From JAYQPQ01 sp038145405 (GTDB taxonomy: Bacteria > Pseudomonadota > Gammaproteobacteria > Pseudomonadales > GM7GCV1), in assembly GCA_038145405.1 (NCBI GenBank), contig JAYQPQ010000002.1, positions 1 through 64,000 on the forward strand: a stretch of DNA of 64,000 bases, written 5' to 3'. The translations under genes and the position numbers were made by a program. Of the stretch, positions 55,757 to 64,000 are shown one piece after another. The first letter of the stretch is position 1. Each line of letters starts with the position of its first letter. A model generated the notes under the pieces. It made no database searches, was not told the DNA's origin, and saw only the letters and a program-made list of their open reading frames with translations.

Positions 55757-56881
55757 TCAGTGGTGCACGACCGCCATATTTTCCAGGCTTTCCACCAATG
55801 CGTCGTATTCATCTGCGGCCAGCGGAATCAGTCCGCGGTCGGACAAATAGCCAAATTCACCCACCGCGTTCTCACTGACGAACTCGTTGAGGAATTCCAT
55901 CATGCCGGGTACCACGCCAATGTGGTTCTTCTTGACGTAGATGAAGAGGGGGCGAGATACCGCGTAATCGCCGCTGGCGATGGCATCGAAGTCCGGTGCC
56001 ACACCCTCGATGGCGTGTCCGCGCACGATGTCCTGGTTCTGGTCGAGAAAGCTAAAGCCCATGATGCCCACCGCACGCGGGTTGGCGCCGAGCTTCTGCA
56101 CGATCAGATTGTCGTTCTCGCCGGCTTCGATGAACTTGCCGTCTTCGCGAATTTTGAAGGAGAGGAGTTCGACCAGGTCCGCGCCGGTGGGGTTACCCAA
56201 GCCACGCGTCATCTCGGCATAGGCTTCGGCATTGACACCGAGACCGGTCAGAGCCTCACGCAGGTCAGCCGCGCTCACGCCTTCCAGTTCGTGCAGCAAC
56301 TCAATGCTCTCGGCGCCCGGCAGCATGACGAGTTCCAAAAAGGCGTCGCGCGTGCCAGAGGTCGGCGGCGGGCCGAGCACTTCGATGGCTTCATTGGGCA
56401 GTGCCGGATTCACCTGCTGCCAGGTCTGGTAGGGGTTGCGCACCAGTTGACCTGAGGCGTTGGGCACCCAGGCAGCCAGTGCCAGATATATATCGCGCAG
56501 ACTCAGACTCATCTGCTGACCTGCCATGGAGCTGACCAGCACGATGCCGTCATAGCCGATTTTCAATTCGACCACCTCAACGCCCCTGGCTTCACAGTCG
56601 GCCAGTTCAGAATCGGTGATGGCGCGCGAGGCATTGGTTACATCGGGGAAGGCTTCGCCGACGCCGGCGCAAAATTGTTTCATGCCACCGCCGGTGCCAG
56701 TAGACTCCACCTTTGGCGTCTTGAACCCGGTGGAACGACCAAAACGTTCGGCAACCAGCGTAGTAAAGGGATATACGGTAGAGGATCCGACCACGCTGAT
56801 CTGATCGCGGGCCGCCCACACCGGGCTGGTACCAAGCAGGGTTAAGCTGAACAGTGCGCTGAGAATGCGAAGTTTAGACAT
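55757..56881 (-). CDS. pstS: Phosphate ABC transporter substrate-binding protein PstS
   Basis: 374 aa. A cleavable signal peptide (ILSALFSLTLLGTSPVWAA) precedes the phosphate-binding protein. Phosphate-contact segments are VVGSSTVYPFTTLVAERFG, STGTGGGMKQFCAG and NASRAITDSE; GPPPTSGTRDAFLELV is the second-lobe contact. This matches the proteobacterial PstS that binds periplasmic phosphate for PstCAB. A PHO box and -10 lie just upstream. It is the first gene of the operon. Confidence 0.95.
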   Translation of the reverse strand: MSKLRILSALFSLTLLGTSPVWAARDQISVVGSSTVYPFTTLVAERFGRSTGFKTPKVESTGTGGGMKQFCAGVGEAFPDVTNASRAITDSELADCEARGVEVVELKIGYDGIVLVSSMAGQQMSLSLRDIYLALAAWVPNASGQLVRNPYQTWQQVNPALPNEAIEVLGPPPTSGTRDAFLELVMLPGAESIELLHELEGVSAADLREALTGLGVNAEAYAEMTRGLGNPTGADLVELLSFKIREDGKFIEAGENDNLIVQKLGANPRAVGIMGFSFLDQNQDIVRGHAIEGVAPDFDAIASGDYAVSRPLFIYVKKNHIGVVPGMMEFLNEFVSENAVGEFGYLSDRGLIPLAADEYDALVESLENMAVVHH

Positions 56882-56914
56882 GATCTCTATTCGGGGTAGC
56901 TGAGGTTGGGCGCC

Positions 56915-56948
56915 AAATTACTGCAGAATAATGACAGAAATATGACAC
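56915..56948 (-). promoter_or_regulatory. PHO box and -10 element of pstS
   Basis: On the minus strand GTGTCAT (56942-56948) and CTGTCAT (56931-56937) repeat with 11-bp spacing, matching the CTGTCAT-N4-CTGTCAY consensus. Ten bases further lies TAATTT (56915-56920), a -10 hexamer. The pstS start is at 56881, leaving a 5' leader of about 27 bases. This is a canonical PhoB-activated promoter. Confidence 0.85.
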
Positions 56949-56994
56949 TCAGACAGCCAGGGGGCTGCCGGCAACAGGGTCGAGGGGGGCTGGC

Positions 56995-57516
56995 GTGAAC
57001 CGAATTATTCAGCTTGTTGATAGCGCCAATGATTGGCTTGCGCGCCTGCTTGGTTGGGCGTTGATTGCCATGGTCTTAACCACCTGCGTACTAGTGCTAC
57101 TGCGCTACCTGGCGAACGCTGGCAACCTGGTATTTCTGCAGGAGCTGATCATTTACCTGCACGCCACTTCCTTTATGCTCGGCGCGGCCTGGGTGCTCAA
57201 ATGCGACAACCACGTGCGGGTGGATGTGTTCTACCGCCGCGCCTCCGCGCGTCGAAAGGCATGGGTCAATGCACTGGGTAACCTGGTCTTTCTGATGCCG
57301 CTGGCGGTCTTCCTGCTGCTGTCGAGCCACTCCTTTGTGGCGCGCTCCTGGCAGTTTATGGAAGCCTCACCCGAGCCGGGCGGCATTCCGGCCGTGTTCC
57401 TCCTGAAAAGCCTGATACCGGCCATGGCGTTGCTGCTCCTGCTGCAGGGCGCGGTCGAACTGGCGCGCTCGGCGCTGACCCTGATAGACGCTGCATCGGA
57501 GCACGAAGATGGTTGA
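56995..57516 (+). CDS. TRAP transporter small permease (DctQ type)
   Basis: 173 aa from a GTG at 56995 with GAGGGGGG upstream. Four membrane helices (WALIAMVLTTCVLVLLRYLA, FMLGAAWVLK, LVFLMPLAVFLLLS, SLIPAMALLLLLQG) and the motif DNHVRVDVFY are typical of the DctQ subunit of tripartite ATP-independent transporters. It overlaps dctM by eight bases. It is divergent from pstS with a 113-bp gap, so both promoters share a short region. Confidence 0.9.
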   Translation: MNRIIQLVDSANDWLARLLGWALIAMVLTTCVLVLLRYLANAGNLVFLQELIIYLHATSFMLGAAWVLKCDNHVRVDVFYRRASARRKAWVNALGNLVFLMPLAVFLLLSSHSFVARSWQFMEASPEPGGIPAVFLLKSLIPAMALLLLLQGAVELARSALTLIDAASEHEDG

Positions 57517-58873
57517 ATTCGTCCCCCTGCTGATGTTTCTGACGGTATGCCTTGCCCTGATGCTGGGCTATCCGGTGGCCTTCACCCTGGGTGGCACGGC
57601 GCTTCTGTTTGCCGGTCTCGGAATCGTCGCCGGGGTCTTTGACCCGGCCCTGCTCCTGGCCATGCCAGATCGCATCTTCGGCATCATGATCAACGAGTCG
57701 CTGACCGCCGTACCGCTGTTTGTCTTTATGGGCGTTACCATGGAGAAGTCGCGCATCGCGGAAGCCCTGCTGGAGAACATGGCGCGCCTGTTCCGCGGCC
57801 TGCCGGCCGGGCTCGGCATCTCGGTGGTTTTTGTCGGCATGCTGCTGGCGGCCAGTACCGGCATCGTCGGCGCCACTGTGGTCGCCATGGGTCTGATGTC
57901 GCTGCCGACTATGCTCAAGCGCGGCTACGATCCCAGCCTGGCGACAGGCACCATCTGTGCCACCGGCACCCTGGGGCAGATCATTCCTCCTTCCATTACC
58001 CTGATTTTGCTTGGCGAGGTGATTTCCAACGCCTACCAGCAAGCCCAGTTGGCCAGCGGCAGGTTCCAGACGGATACGGTGTCCATCGGCGACCTTTTCG
58101 CCGGCGCCTTTATCCCCGGGTTGATCCTGGTGGTGGCTTACGCGGTCTACCTGCTGCTGACGGGCATATTGAAGCCCCAATCGGCGCCGCGTATGGAGGA
58201 GAGCGCAGCACTGGATTGGCGCGATGTCGTTCTCAGTCTGTTGCCGCCGCTCATTTTGATTGTGGTGGTGCTGGGCTCGATCCTGGCTGGCATTGCCACC
58301 CCTTCGGAAGCCGCCGGTGTCGGCGCCCTGGGCTCCCTCATCATGGCCGCGTTGAAGCGCCAACTGAATCTGAATATCCTGCGTCAGGTGTCGCGCGAGA
58401 CGCTCTCTACTACCGGCATGATCTTCCTTATTCTCATTGGTGCGTCGGTATTTTCGCTGGTGTTCCGCGGCTTTGGCGGCGAGATGCTGGTGCGGGATAT
58501 TTTTGATCAGCTGCCAGGCGGCACCCTGGGTGCGCTGGCACTGGTGATGCTGGTGATTTTTCTACTTGGCTTTATTCTCGACTTTATCGAGATCACCTTC
58601 GTGGTGGTGCCCATCGTCGGTCCGGTGCTGCTGGCTATGGGCGTCGACCCCATCTGGCTGGGCGTCATGATCGCGCTCAACCTGCAAACCTCATTCCTGA
58701 CACCACCCTTCGGTTTTGCGCTGTTTTATCTCCGGGCGGTGGCGCCGCCGGAAATTGAGACCATGCATATCTACCGCGGCGTGATTCCCTTTATCCTGAT
58801 CCAGCTGGCAACACTGGTCGCGCTGATTCTCTGGCCCGCCCTGGCGACCTGGCTACCCGGCATCCTGGGTTAG
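57509..58873 (+). CDS. TRAP transporter large permease (DctM type)
   Basis: 454 aa with about twelve membrane helices. The family signatures GYPVAFTLGGTALLFAGLG, ASTGIVGATVVAMGLMSLP and TGTICATGTLGQIIPPSITL are clear, as are PSEAAGVGALGSL and LQTSFLTPPFGFALFYLRA. It is the Na+-driven permease that imports organic acids with DctQ and a periplasmic binding protein. Its stop overlaps the stop of the convergent dctP gene by four bases (TTAG). Confidence 0.92.
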   Translation: MVEFVPLLMFLTVCLALMLGYPVAFTLGGTALLFAGLGIVAGVFDPALLLAMPDRIFGIMINESLTAVPLFVFMGVTMEKSRIAEALLENMARLFRGLPAGLGISVVFVGMLLAASTGIVGATVVAMGLMSLPTMLKRGYDPSLATGTICATGTLGQIIPPSITLILLGEVISNAYQQAQLASGRFQTDTVSIGDLFAGAFIPGLILVVAYAVYLLLTGILKPQSAPRMEESAALDWRDVVLSLLPPLILIVVVLGSILAGIATPSEAAGVGALGSLIMAALKRQLNLNILRQVSRETLSTTGMIFLILIGASVFSLVFRGFGGEMLVRDIFDQLPGGTLGALALVMLVIFLLGFILDFIEITFVVVPIVGPVLLAMGVDPIWLGVMIALNLQTSFLTPPFGFALFYLRAVAPPEIETMHIYRGVIPFILIQLATLVALILWPALATWLPGILG

Positions 58874-60000
58874 CGCAGGTTGTACATGGCCTGCTCGGAA
58901 ATGCGATGCCAGGGCGTGACCTGCTGCTGAAACTCCCGGTAACTCTGGTAAATGCGCGCAAAGTCGGCATCGCTAGCGGCCTGTTCGGCGTAATAAGTTT
59001 CAGCGGTTTCGCGCAGCCAGTCGATGACGCTGTCCGGCAGCGGCTGGGGCACGATCCCGGATTCCGCCAGTTCGGCCAGGGCGACCGCGTTACCCATGGT
59101 GTACTCGTCGAGCATATCGCCGTTGACGGCGCGTGCGGCAACCTGAACGATGGCCTGCAGATCGGCCGGCAGCCGGTTCCAGGCATCCAGATTGATCAGA
59201 AATTCCAGCATCGAACCGGGTTCGTGCCAACCGGGGTAGTAGTAGTTGCGGCCCACTTCCTGCAGGCCGAAGGCGCGATCGTTGTAGGGTCCCACCCACT
59301 CGGTGGCGTCGATCACGCCGGTCTGCATGGACGAATAGATATCGGCACCGGCCAGATTAAGAGCTGTGCCTCCGGCTTCCGAAAACACCTCGCCTGCCAA
59401 ACCCGGGATGCGCATTTTGAGTCCGCGCAGGTCGGCAATACTGTTGACCTCGCGGTTGAACCAGCCCGCCATCTGCACGCCGGTGTTGCCGCCAGGCAGG
59501 GGCAGAACGTCGTAGGGTCGGTAAATCTCCTGCCAAAGTTCGAGCCCGCCGCCGTAGTAAATCCAGGCGTTCATTTCCTGCGCGTTCATGCCAAAAGGAA
59601 TGCTGGAGAAGAAGGGTGCGCTGGGGATCTTGCCCTTGATGTAGTAGGCGCCGGAGTGGCCCATTTCCACGCTGCCGGATGAAACGGCGTCGAAGACGCC
59701 CAGTGCGGGAACCAACTCGCCGCCGCCGTAAACTTCGATCTGCAGACGCGCTGCCGACATGCGCTCGACCATCTCGGCAAATTTTTCCGGGCCCGCACCC
59801 AGTCCGGGAAAGTTTTTCGGCCAGGCTGTCACCATGCGCCAATGGAACTGGGTCCCGGCCTGGCTGCCATCGGCGATGACCACCGCCCCACTGCGATCAA
59901 AATGCGCCGCTTTTTCGGCGACGAAGAGACCGCTGACCAATACCAGCAGCGCCACCAGGCCGAGAATGACCAAGGGTGTGTAGGATCGATCAGTAGGCAT
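58870..60000 (-). CDS. TRAP transporter substrate-binding protein (DctP family, TakP-like)
   Basis: 376 aa from the ATG at 60000 (MPTDRSYTPLVILG); an upstream frame adds 17 unlikely residues. A long hydrophobic N-terminal segment (LVILGLVALLVLVSGLFVA) is a signal peptide or membrane anchor. The mature part (FHWRMVTAWPKNFPGLG, YGGGELVPALGVFDAVSSGS, KMRIPGLAGEVFSEAGGTAL, DATEWVGPYNDRAFGLQEV) resembles TakP, which binds 2-oxo acids as dimers; the conserved Arg in KMRIPG contacts the ligand carboxylate. It is convergent with dctQM rather than in operon with them. Confidence 0.87.
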   Translation of the reverse strand: MPTDRSYTPLVILGLVALLVLVSGLFVAEKAAHFDRSGAVVIADGSQAGTQFHWRMVTAWPKNFPGLGAGPEKFAEMVERMSAARLQIEVYGGGELVPALGVFDAVSSGSVEMGHSGAYYIKGKIPSAPFFSSIPFGMNAQEMNAWIYYGGGLELWQEIYRPYDVLPLPGGNTGVQMAGWFNREVNSIADLRGLKMRIPGLAGEVFSEAGGTALNLAGADIYSSMQTGVIDATEWVGPYNDRAFGLQEVGRNYYYPGWHEPGSMLEFLINLDAWNRLPADLQAIVQVAARAVNGDMLDEYTMGNAVALAELAESGIVPQPLPDSVIDWLRETAETYYAEQAASDADFARIYQSYREFQQQVTPWHRISEQAMYNLR

Positions 60001-60051
60001 AGTCCCCCCGCTGCAGATTTTTGTGCAGTCTACTCCATCTGCCTTCGACAA

Positions 60052-62226
60052 TCAGGCCTGCTGCAGACGAGCATAGGACAGCACCAGCCACTTACTGCCG
60101 GCCTGGTCAAAATTGACCTGTACCCGGGCGTGAGCGCCCTGCCCCTCGAAGCTCAAAATGACGCCCGGGCCAAAACTGGGGTGCAACACGCGTTGACCCA
60201 AGGCAAAGCCGGTGGCAGTGCCCGGATCGCTGGTGCTAAAACGCCGCGATGCCGTGCCTGGCCGCGACAGAGGAGCAGGGCGCGGCGCGATCTGCACGCG
60301 TACTTCTTCCCGCAATTCAGCCGGAATATCCCGCACGAATCGCGATATGCCGTTGTACCTTTCGTCGCCATGCAGTCGCCGCGATTCGGCATAGGTCAGC
60401 ACCAGTTTTCTCATGGCGCGGGTGATGCCCACATAGCAGAGACGGCGTTCTTCTTCGAGACGGCCCGGCTCATCCGCTGACATCGAATGGGGAAAGAGGT
60501 TTTCCTCCATCCCGGCCATGATCACCAGCGGAAACTCCAAGCCCTTGGCCGAGTGGAAGGTCATCATCTGCACCGCGTCCTCGTGCGCTTCTGCCTGCTG
60601 CTCGCCCGCTTCCAGAGTGGCCTGCGCCAGGAACTGCGGCAGCACTAGCTCCTCAGTATTTTCCGGTTCAAAGGATTTACAGGCGCTGACCAGTTCGAAC
60701 AGGTTGTCCACGCGCGCCTGACCTCGCTCGCCTTTTTCTGCACGATGGAATTCCAGCAGACCGGTGCTGTTGAGCAAATGGTCGACGCCTTCGTGCAAGC
60801 TCAGGGACGCAAGATCCTGCTCGAGCTGATTGACCAGCTGCAGAAAACCATAAAGCGCGTTGGCCGCGCGCGCTGCCAGGGCACCGGAATCGATCAGCTG
60901 CAGGGCGGCCTGCCACAAGGACATACGCCGCTCGCGCGCGAGACTGCGCACCTCGTCGATGGTCTTGTTACCAATGCCGCGCGTCGGTGTGTTGACTACG
61001 CGTTCAAAGCCTTGGTCGTCGTTGCGATTGACCACCAGACGCAAATAGCCCAGGGCATTCTTGATTTCCAGACGCTCGTAGAAACGCTGCCCACCATAGA
61101 TGCGATAGGGTATCTGCAGGCGCAGCAGGGATTCCTCGATCACCCGCGACTGGGCGTTGGATCGATAAAGAATGGCCATTTCCGAGCGATTGGTACCCGC
61201 TTCAAAGGCGCGCTGCAGGGTGTCGGCGATAAAGCGCGCTTCGTCCTGTTCGTTGAACGCCGCATAGAGCGCAATGGGCTCGCCATGCGGCAGATCGGTC
61301 CAGAGATTCTTGCCAAGCCGTTCGGCGTTGCGCGAGATGACCGCGTTGGCAGCCTGCAGAATGGTGCCGGTAGAGCGGTAATTCTGCTCCAGTCGGACAG
61401 TGACGGTGTCCGCGTGGGCACGGGCAAATTCGCGAATATTTTCTACGCGCGCTCCACGCCAGCCGTAAATGGACTGGTCGTCGTCTCCCACAACCGTGAG
61501 GGCCGCGCTGTTTCCCGCCAGCAATTTTAGCCAGGCGTACTGGATATGGTTGGTATCCTGAAATTCGTCGACCAGAATATGGCGGAACTGACGACGGTAG
61601 TGTGCCAACAAATTTTCGTCGTCGCGCAACAGCTCGAAACAGCGCAGCAACAGTTCACCAAAGTCGACCACGCCCTGGGCGCGGCAGTAGTCCTCATAGG
61701 CTTGGTAGATACGCCCCTGGGTGGCGGCGAAGGGATCGCTGTCGGTCCGGCATTGGGCCGCTCGCTCCCCTTCATCCTTGCGCGCATTGATAAACCACTG
61801 GGCCTGACGCGGCGACCAGCGCGTGTCGTCCAGGCCCAATCCCAGGATGACCCGCTTGATCAAGCGCTGCTGATCATCGGCATCGATGATCTGAAAGTGT
61901 TGCGGCAAACCGGCCTCGGCATGATGCTGACTGAGCAGACGATGGGCCAGTCCGTGAAAGGTGCCTACCCACGTGCCACGGGTCGGAATGCCGAGCATGG
62001 CTTCGATGCGTTCGCGCATTTCCCGCGCCGCCTTATTGGTAAAGGTCACCGCCAGGATGGCGTAGGGCGACAGACGCTCGACATCGAGCAGCCAGGCAAT
62101 GCGATGCACCAGCACGCGCGTCTTGCCGCTACCGGCTCCGGCCAGCACCAGTAGGTGGGGTGATTCACAAGTGACAGCTTCCCGCTGGGCAGGATTCAAG
62201 GCGTCGAGAATGGGGGTAATATCCAA
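60052..62226 (-). CDS. uvrD: DNA helicase II
   Basis: 724 aa from a TTG at 62226 (LDITPILDALNPAQREAV), preceded by GGAAG and matching the E. coli length of 720; longer in-frame starts add unrelated residues. Superfamily 1A helicase that removes nicked strands in mismatch and excision repair. Motifs: Walker A LAGAGSGKTRVLVHRIAWLL, Ia TFTNKAAREMRERI, II VDEFQDTN, III VVGDDDQSIYGWRGA, IV LEQNYRST, VI YVGITRAMRKLVLTYAE. The C-terminal part with RVQVNFDQAGSKWL is a Tudor-like domain for UvrB/RNA polymerase contact. Confidence 0.94.
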   Translation of the reverse strand: MDITPILDALNPAQREAVTCESPHLLVLAGAGSGKTRVLVHRIAWLLDVERLSPYAILAVTFTNKAAREMRERIEAMLGIPTRGTWVGTFHGLAHRLLSQHHAEAGLPQHFQIIDADDQQRLIKRVILGLGLDDTRWSPRQAQWFINARKDEGERAAQCRTDSDPFAATQGRIYQAYEDYCRAQGVVDFGELLLRCFELLRDDENLLAHYRRQFRHILVDEFQDTNHIQYAWLKLLAGNSAALTVVGDDDQSIYGWRGARVENIREFARAHADTVTVRLEQNYRSTGTILQAANAVISRNAERLGKNLWTDLPHGEPIALYAAFNEQDEARFIADTLQRAFEAGTNRSEMAILYRSNAQSRVIEESLLRLQIPYRIYGGQRFYERLEIKNALGYLRLVVNRNDDQGFERVVNTPTRGIGNKTIDEVRSLARERRMSLWQAALQLIDSGALAARAANALYGFLQLVNQLEQDLASLSLHEGVDHLLNSTGLLEFHRAEKGERGQARVDNLFELVSACKSFEPENTEELVLPQFLAQATLEAGEQQAEAHEDAVQMMTFHSAKGLEFPLVIMAGMEENLFPHSMSADEPGRLEEERRLCYVGITRAMRKLVLTYAESRRLHGDERYNGISRFVRDIPAELREEVRVQIAPRPAPLSRPGTASRRFSTSDPGTATGFALGQRVLHPSFGPGVILSFEGQGAHARVQVNFDQAGSKWLVLSYARLQQA

Positions 62227-62290
62227 AAGGCTTCCAATCAAAAAATAACGTACCGGGCGGACAGACGCCACCCGGACTTAAAGCGTCAAA

Positions 62291-62554
62291 CTAGATACCC
62301 ATGCGCGCCAGGGTATCGCCGATCTCGCGCAAGATGGGGGTCAAGCTGGGATGGCGCACAGCGAACTCAGCGGCCAGCTGATCCATGCGCTGTGTCAGCG
62401 ACTCACCGGGTTTCGACTCGTCCTCATGCACCAGGCGATGAATGTCTTCGTCCAGCTGCGCCACCAGTTCGACCAGATCCGCATCCAGATGTTCGGTCGC
62501 GTTCAGCTCAGCGTGCAACCGCTTGAGCGAATCCTTCAGCGCGTCTTTTTCCAT
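62291..62554 (-). CDS. DUF4404 family small protein
   Basis: 87 aa, acidic and wholly helical (LKRLHAELNATEHLDADLVE, LDEDIHRLVHED, LAAEFAVRHPSLTPILREI, DTLARMGI). This is the DUF4404 pattern: an N-terminal helix, a short linker rich in charged residues, and the C-terminal FAVRHPxLxxxLREIxDxLxxMGI. The function is unknown. It lies between tamB and uvrD on the same strand and likely belongs to their transcript. Confidence 0.82.
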   Translation of the reverse strand: MEKDALKDSLKRLHAELNATEHLDADLVELVAQLDEDIHRLVHEDESKPGESLTQRMDQLAAEFAVRHPSLTPILREIGDTLARMGI

Positions 62555-62623
62555 GCCGGAGTCTCCCGAAAGGCCTGTCAGTCGGTCACCATTATAGCGC
62601 TCCGTCCGGCTCTCTGGTCCTCT

Positions 62624-64000
62624 CTAGTCGCGCTCGATCTCGTAAATGAGATCCATGCTCTGAGAGTTGCCGGAGCGTGCCTTAAGACGCAGCTGATTAC
62701 TGATTCGATATTCGAGCTGTACGCTGCTGGACGACTCAAACAATCCCTGCGCCCACTCGACATACAGGCGCGGCAGCAGGTAGGTACCGGCGACGATGGA
62801 TTGGCCGTTTTCCGCATCGTTGCGCACGCCAAATTCGCTCAGTCCAAAATTTTTCTCGAGGCGATCGGCAATGGATGCGCCCCCTACGATGCCCAGTTGA
62901 GTCACGGCATCGAGCAGGGTCGGCGCTTCGCTGGCCGCCATGGTCTCGAGTTTCTGGCCGGTGAGCAGCACCGCCAGAATGTCGCTTTGCGCCATCACCG
63001 GCGTCGAGTACAGCGTGGGGGTCGGCTCCTGGGCGGTGCCGCCCAGATGTATACCCACCAGGTAGTCGGGGTAGCTCTGCTCGGCGTCGATATCCAGCGC
63101 GGGGTTGTCCAGCTCGCCCTGAAACACCATGCGGCCGCGGCGCATCTCCAGGGTGCGACTATAGGCCTGGTATTCGCCTTCGAGTAGCTCGATGGCGCCA
63201 AAGGTGCGCAGTGGGTCGCCGCTCTGCTGACTCAGTTCCATGGTGCCGGCTACCCGGGTGCTGAGACCAAAGCCTTCAAAGCGAACGCGGGAACCCGGCT
63301 CGATCTGCACGTCAATCTGTCGTTGCAAGCGACGCTCCTTCGGCCCGGCGCTGTCACCCACAATGATTTCGTCCTCCGACACCCGCACTCCGCCAGCCGG
63401 CAGCACACGCACGCGGGCAAGGGCTTCGGGGACACCCAGTCGACCCGCTACCTGCAACTGGGTCGAATTCAGCAGGAGCTCGAGCTGCGGATCGACGCGC
63501 AGGCGCAGGTCTGAGCGATCCAGGGCGAGAAAATTGCTGCCCTCAACTTGTACAGCGACTTCCAGCGACTGCAGAGAAGCAGCTGTCAGGGTACCCGACA
63601 TCCGCAGTTCGCCGCCTCCCGAAGTGACACTGGCCAGCAGAGCGATGCGATTCTGATCGTCGGTGCTGACGCGCAGGTTAATGGCGTCTAGTTCGATGCC
63701 CGCCTGGGGCAGAATAAAACGGCCATTCTCCAGGGCCCCGGCCAGACGGAAGGCTGGGTTTTGCCAGGGCCCGCTGGTTTGCAGCTCGAGATTCAAGCCG
63801 CCGCCGATGCCATCCAGTTGCGGAAAGACAGCTTCCAGCCACTGGATGGACGAAAAATCGAACAGCGCGCGCGACACCAGCTCGGGCGTCGTCTCAGCAA
63901 AATCGATCTGGCCCTGCCATTGGGCGCGACCGGTTTCGCCCAGTTCCACCAGGGCGGAGCCCTCCAGCCGTTGGTAAGTGACCTGCGCCTGCAGGCTGAG
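62624..64000 (-). CDS. tamB: Translocation and assembly module subunit TamB (partial, C-terminal part)
   Basis: The frame is open from the right edge to the stop at 62624, giving 458 codons of the C-terminal region; the N-terminal part lies outside. The beta-rich repeats and the end match the DUF490/TamB C-terminal domain (MVFQGELDNPALDIDAEQSY, DILAVLLTGQKLE, VGTYLLPRLYVEWAQGLFES region, and the final LKARSGNSQSMDLIYEIERD). TamB is an inner-membrane-anchored periplasmic bridge that works with TamA, moving phospholipids or beta-barrel proteins to the outer membrane. tamA is expected further to the right. Confidence 0.9.
   Translation of the reverse strand, partial: LSLQAQVTYQRLEGSALVELGETGRAQWQGQIDFAETTPELVSRALFDFSSIQWLEAVFPQLDGIGGGLNLELQTSGPWQNPAFRLAGALENGRFILPQAGIELDAINLRVSTDDQNRIALLASVTSGGGELRMSGTLTAASLQSLEVAVQVEGSNFLALDRSDLRLRVDPQLELLLNSTQLQVAGRLGVPEALARVRVLPAGGVRVSEDEIIVGDSAGPKERRLQRQIDVQIEPGSRVRFEGFGLSTRVAGTMELSQQSGDPLRTFGAIELLEGEYQAYSRTLEMRRGRMVFQGELDNPALDIDAEQSYPDYLVGIHLGGTAQEPTPTLYSTPVMAQSDILAVLLTGQKLETMAASEAPTLLDAVTQLGIVGGASIADRLEKNFGLSEFGVRNDAENGQSIVAGTYLLPRLYVEWAQGLFESSSSVQLEYRISNQLRLKARSGNSQSMDLIYEIERD

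Overview
This 64 kb window reads as chromosome of a free-living, GC-rich (by eye near 60%) marine-type gammaproteobacterium. Gene order is classical for the class: purE-purK, xseB-ispA-dxs, rppH-ptsP-lgt-thyA-folA, ubiA followed by phoB-phoR, and pstSCAB-phoU. A Vibrio-style TtpC/TonB2 energy system, a proteobacterial dedicated sortase (Pds) signalling set, TRAP transport genes and a membrane pyrophosphatase suggest a marine relative of the Cellvibrionales or Pseudomonadales. That placement is inference; there is no rRNA in the window. I see no tRNA gene, insertion sequence, prophage or CRISPR array.

Layout. 1-6.1 kb: export-oriented catabolic genes (carboxylesterase lipoprotein, PQQ dehydrogenase lipoprotein, two tandem Tat-exported TIM-barrel proteins, CPBP protease). 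6.1-9.1 kb: methyltransferase remnant, beta-carbonic anhydrase, APC permease and a small membrane protein. 9.6-17.2 kb: purine genes, HNH nuclease, isoprenoid genes and H+/Na+-pyrophosphatase. 17.3-26 kb: cysE, M15 peptidase, HAD phosphatase, aminotransferase, msbA with a core-less GspE-like gene upstream, argE and an N-terminally extended argA. 26-32 kb: one minus-strand TonB energy cluster (DUF3450, TtpC, ExbB, ExbD, TonB, TPR) and a second TonB behind a terminator. 32-38.7 kb: folate/thymidylate, lipoprotein and Ntr-PTS genes, then gcvH/gcvT. 38.9-43.5 kb: ubiA, an acyltransferase-like gene, phoB-phoR and a small membrane methyltransferase. 43.6-51.4 kb: selO, pdsS-pdsR-pdsO without sortase or substrate, tauE behind a collapsed yaaA, an M48 protease and a DUF924 gene. 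51.4-56.9 kb: pst-phoU. 57-64 kb: TRAP transporter, uvrD, DUF4404 and tamB (running off the end).

How it works together. Phosphate control dominates the right half: PHO boxes with 11-bp periodicity precede both phoB and pstS, and the first indicates that PhoB starts at 41025. Genes are tightly packed, with many 1-8 bp overlaps, several non-ATG starts inside the upstream stop (GTGA, TTGA), and four convergent pairs whose stop codons overlap by exactly four bases.

Most notable points: (1) genes that look collapsed by in-frame internal deletion yet still abut the next gene (GspE-like before msbA, YaaA-like before tauE); (2) a Pds two-component/OmpA set with no sortase or target beside it; (3) ArgA with a putative helix-turn-helix N-terminal extension, preceded by a perfect 10-bp AT-rich inverted repeat; (4) a PQQ dehydrogenase with a C-terminal cupredoxin-like domain that seems to lack part of the usual copper ligands.
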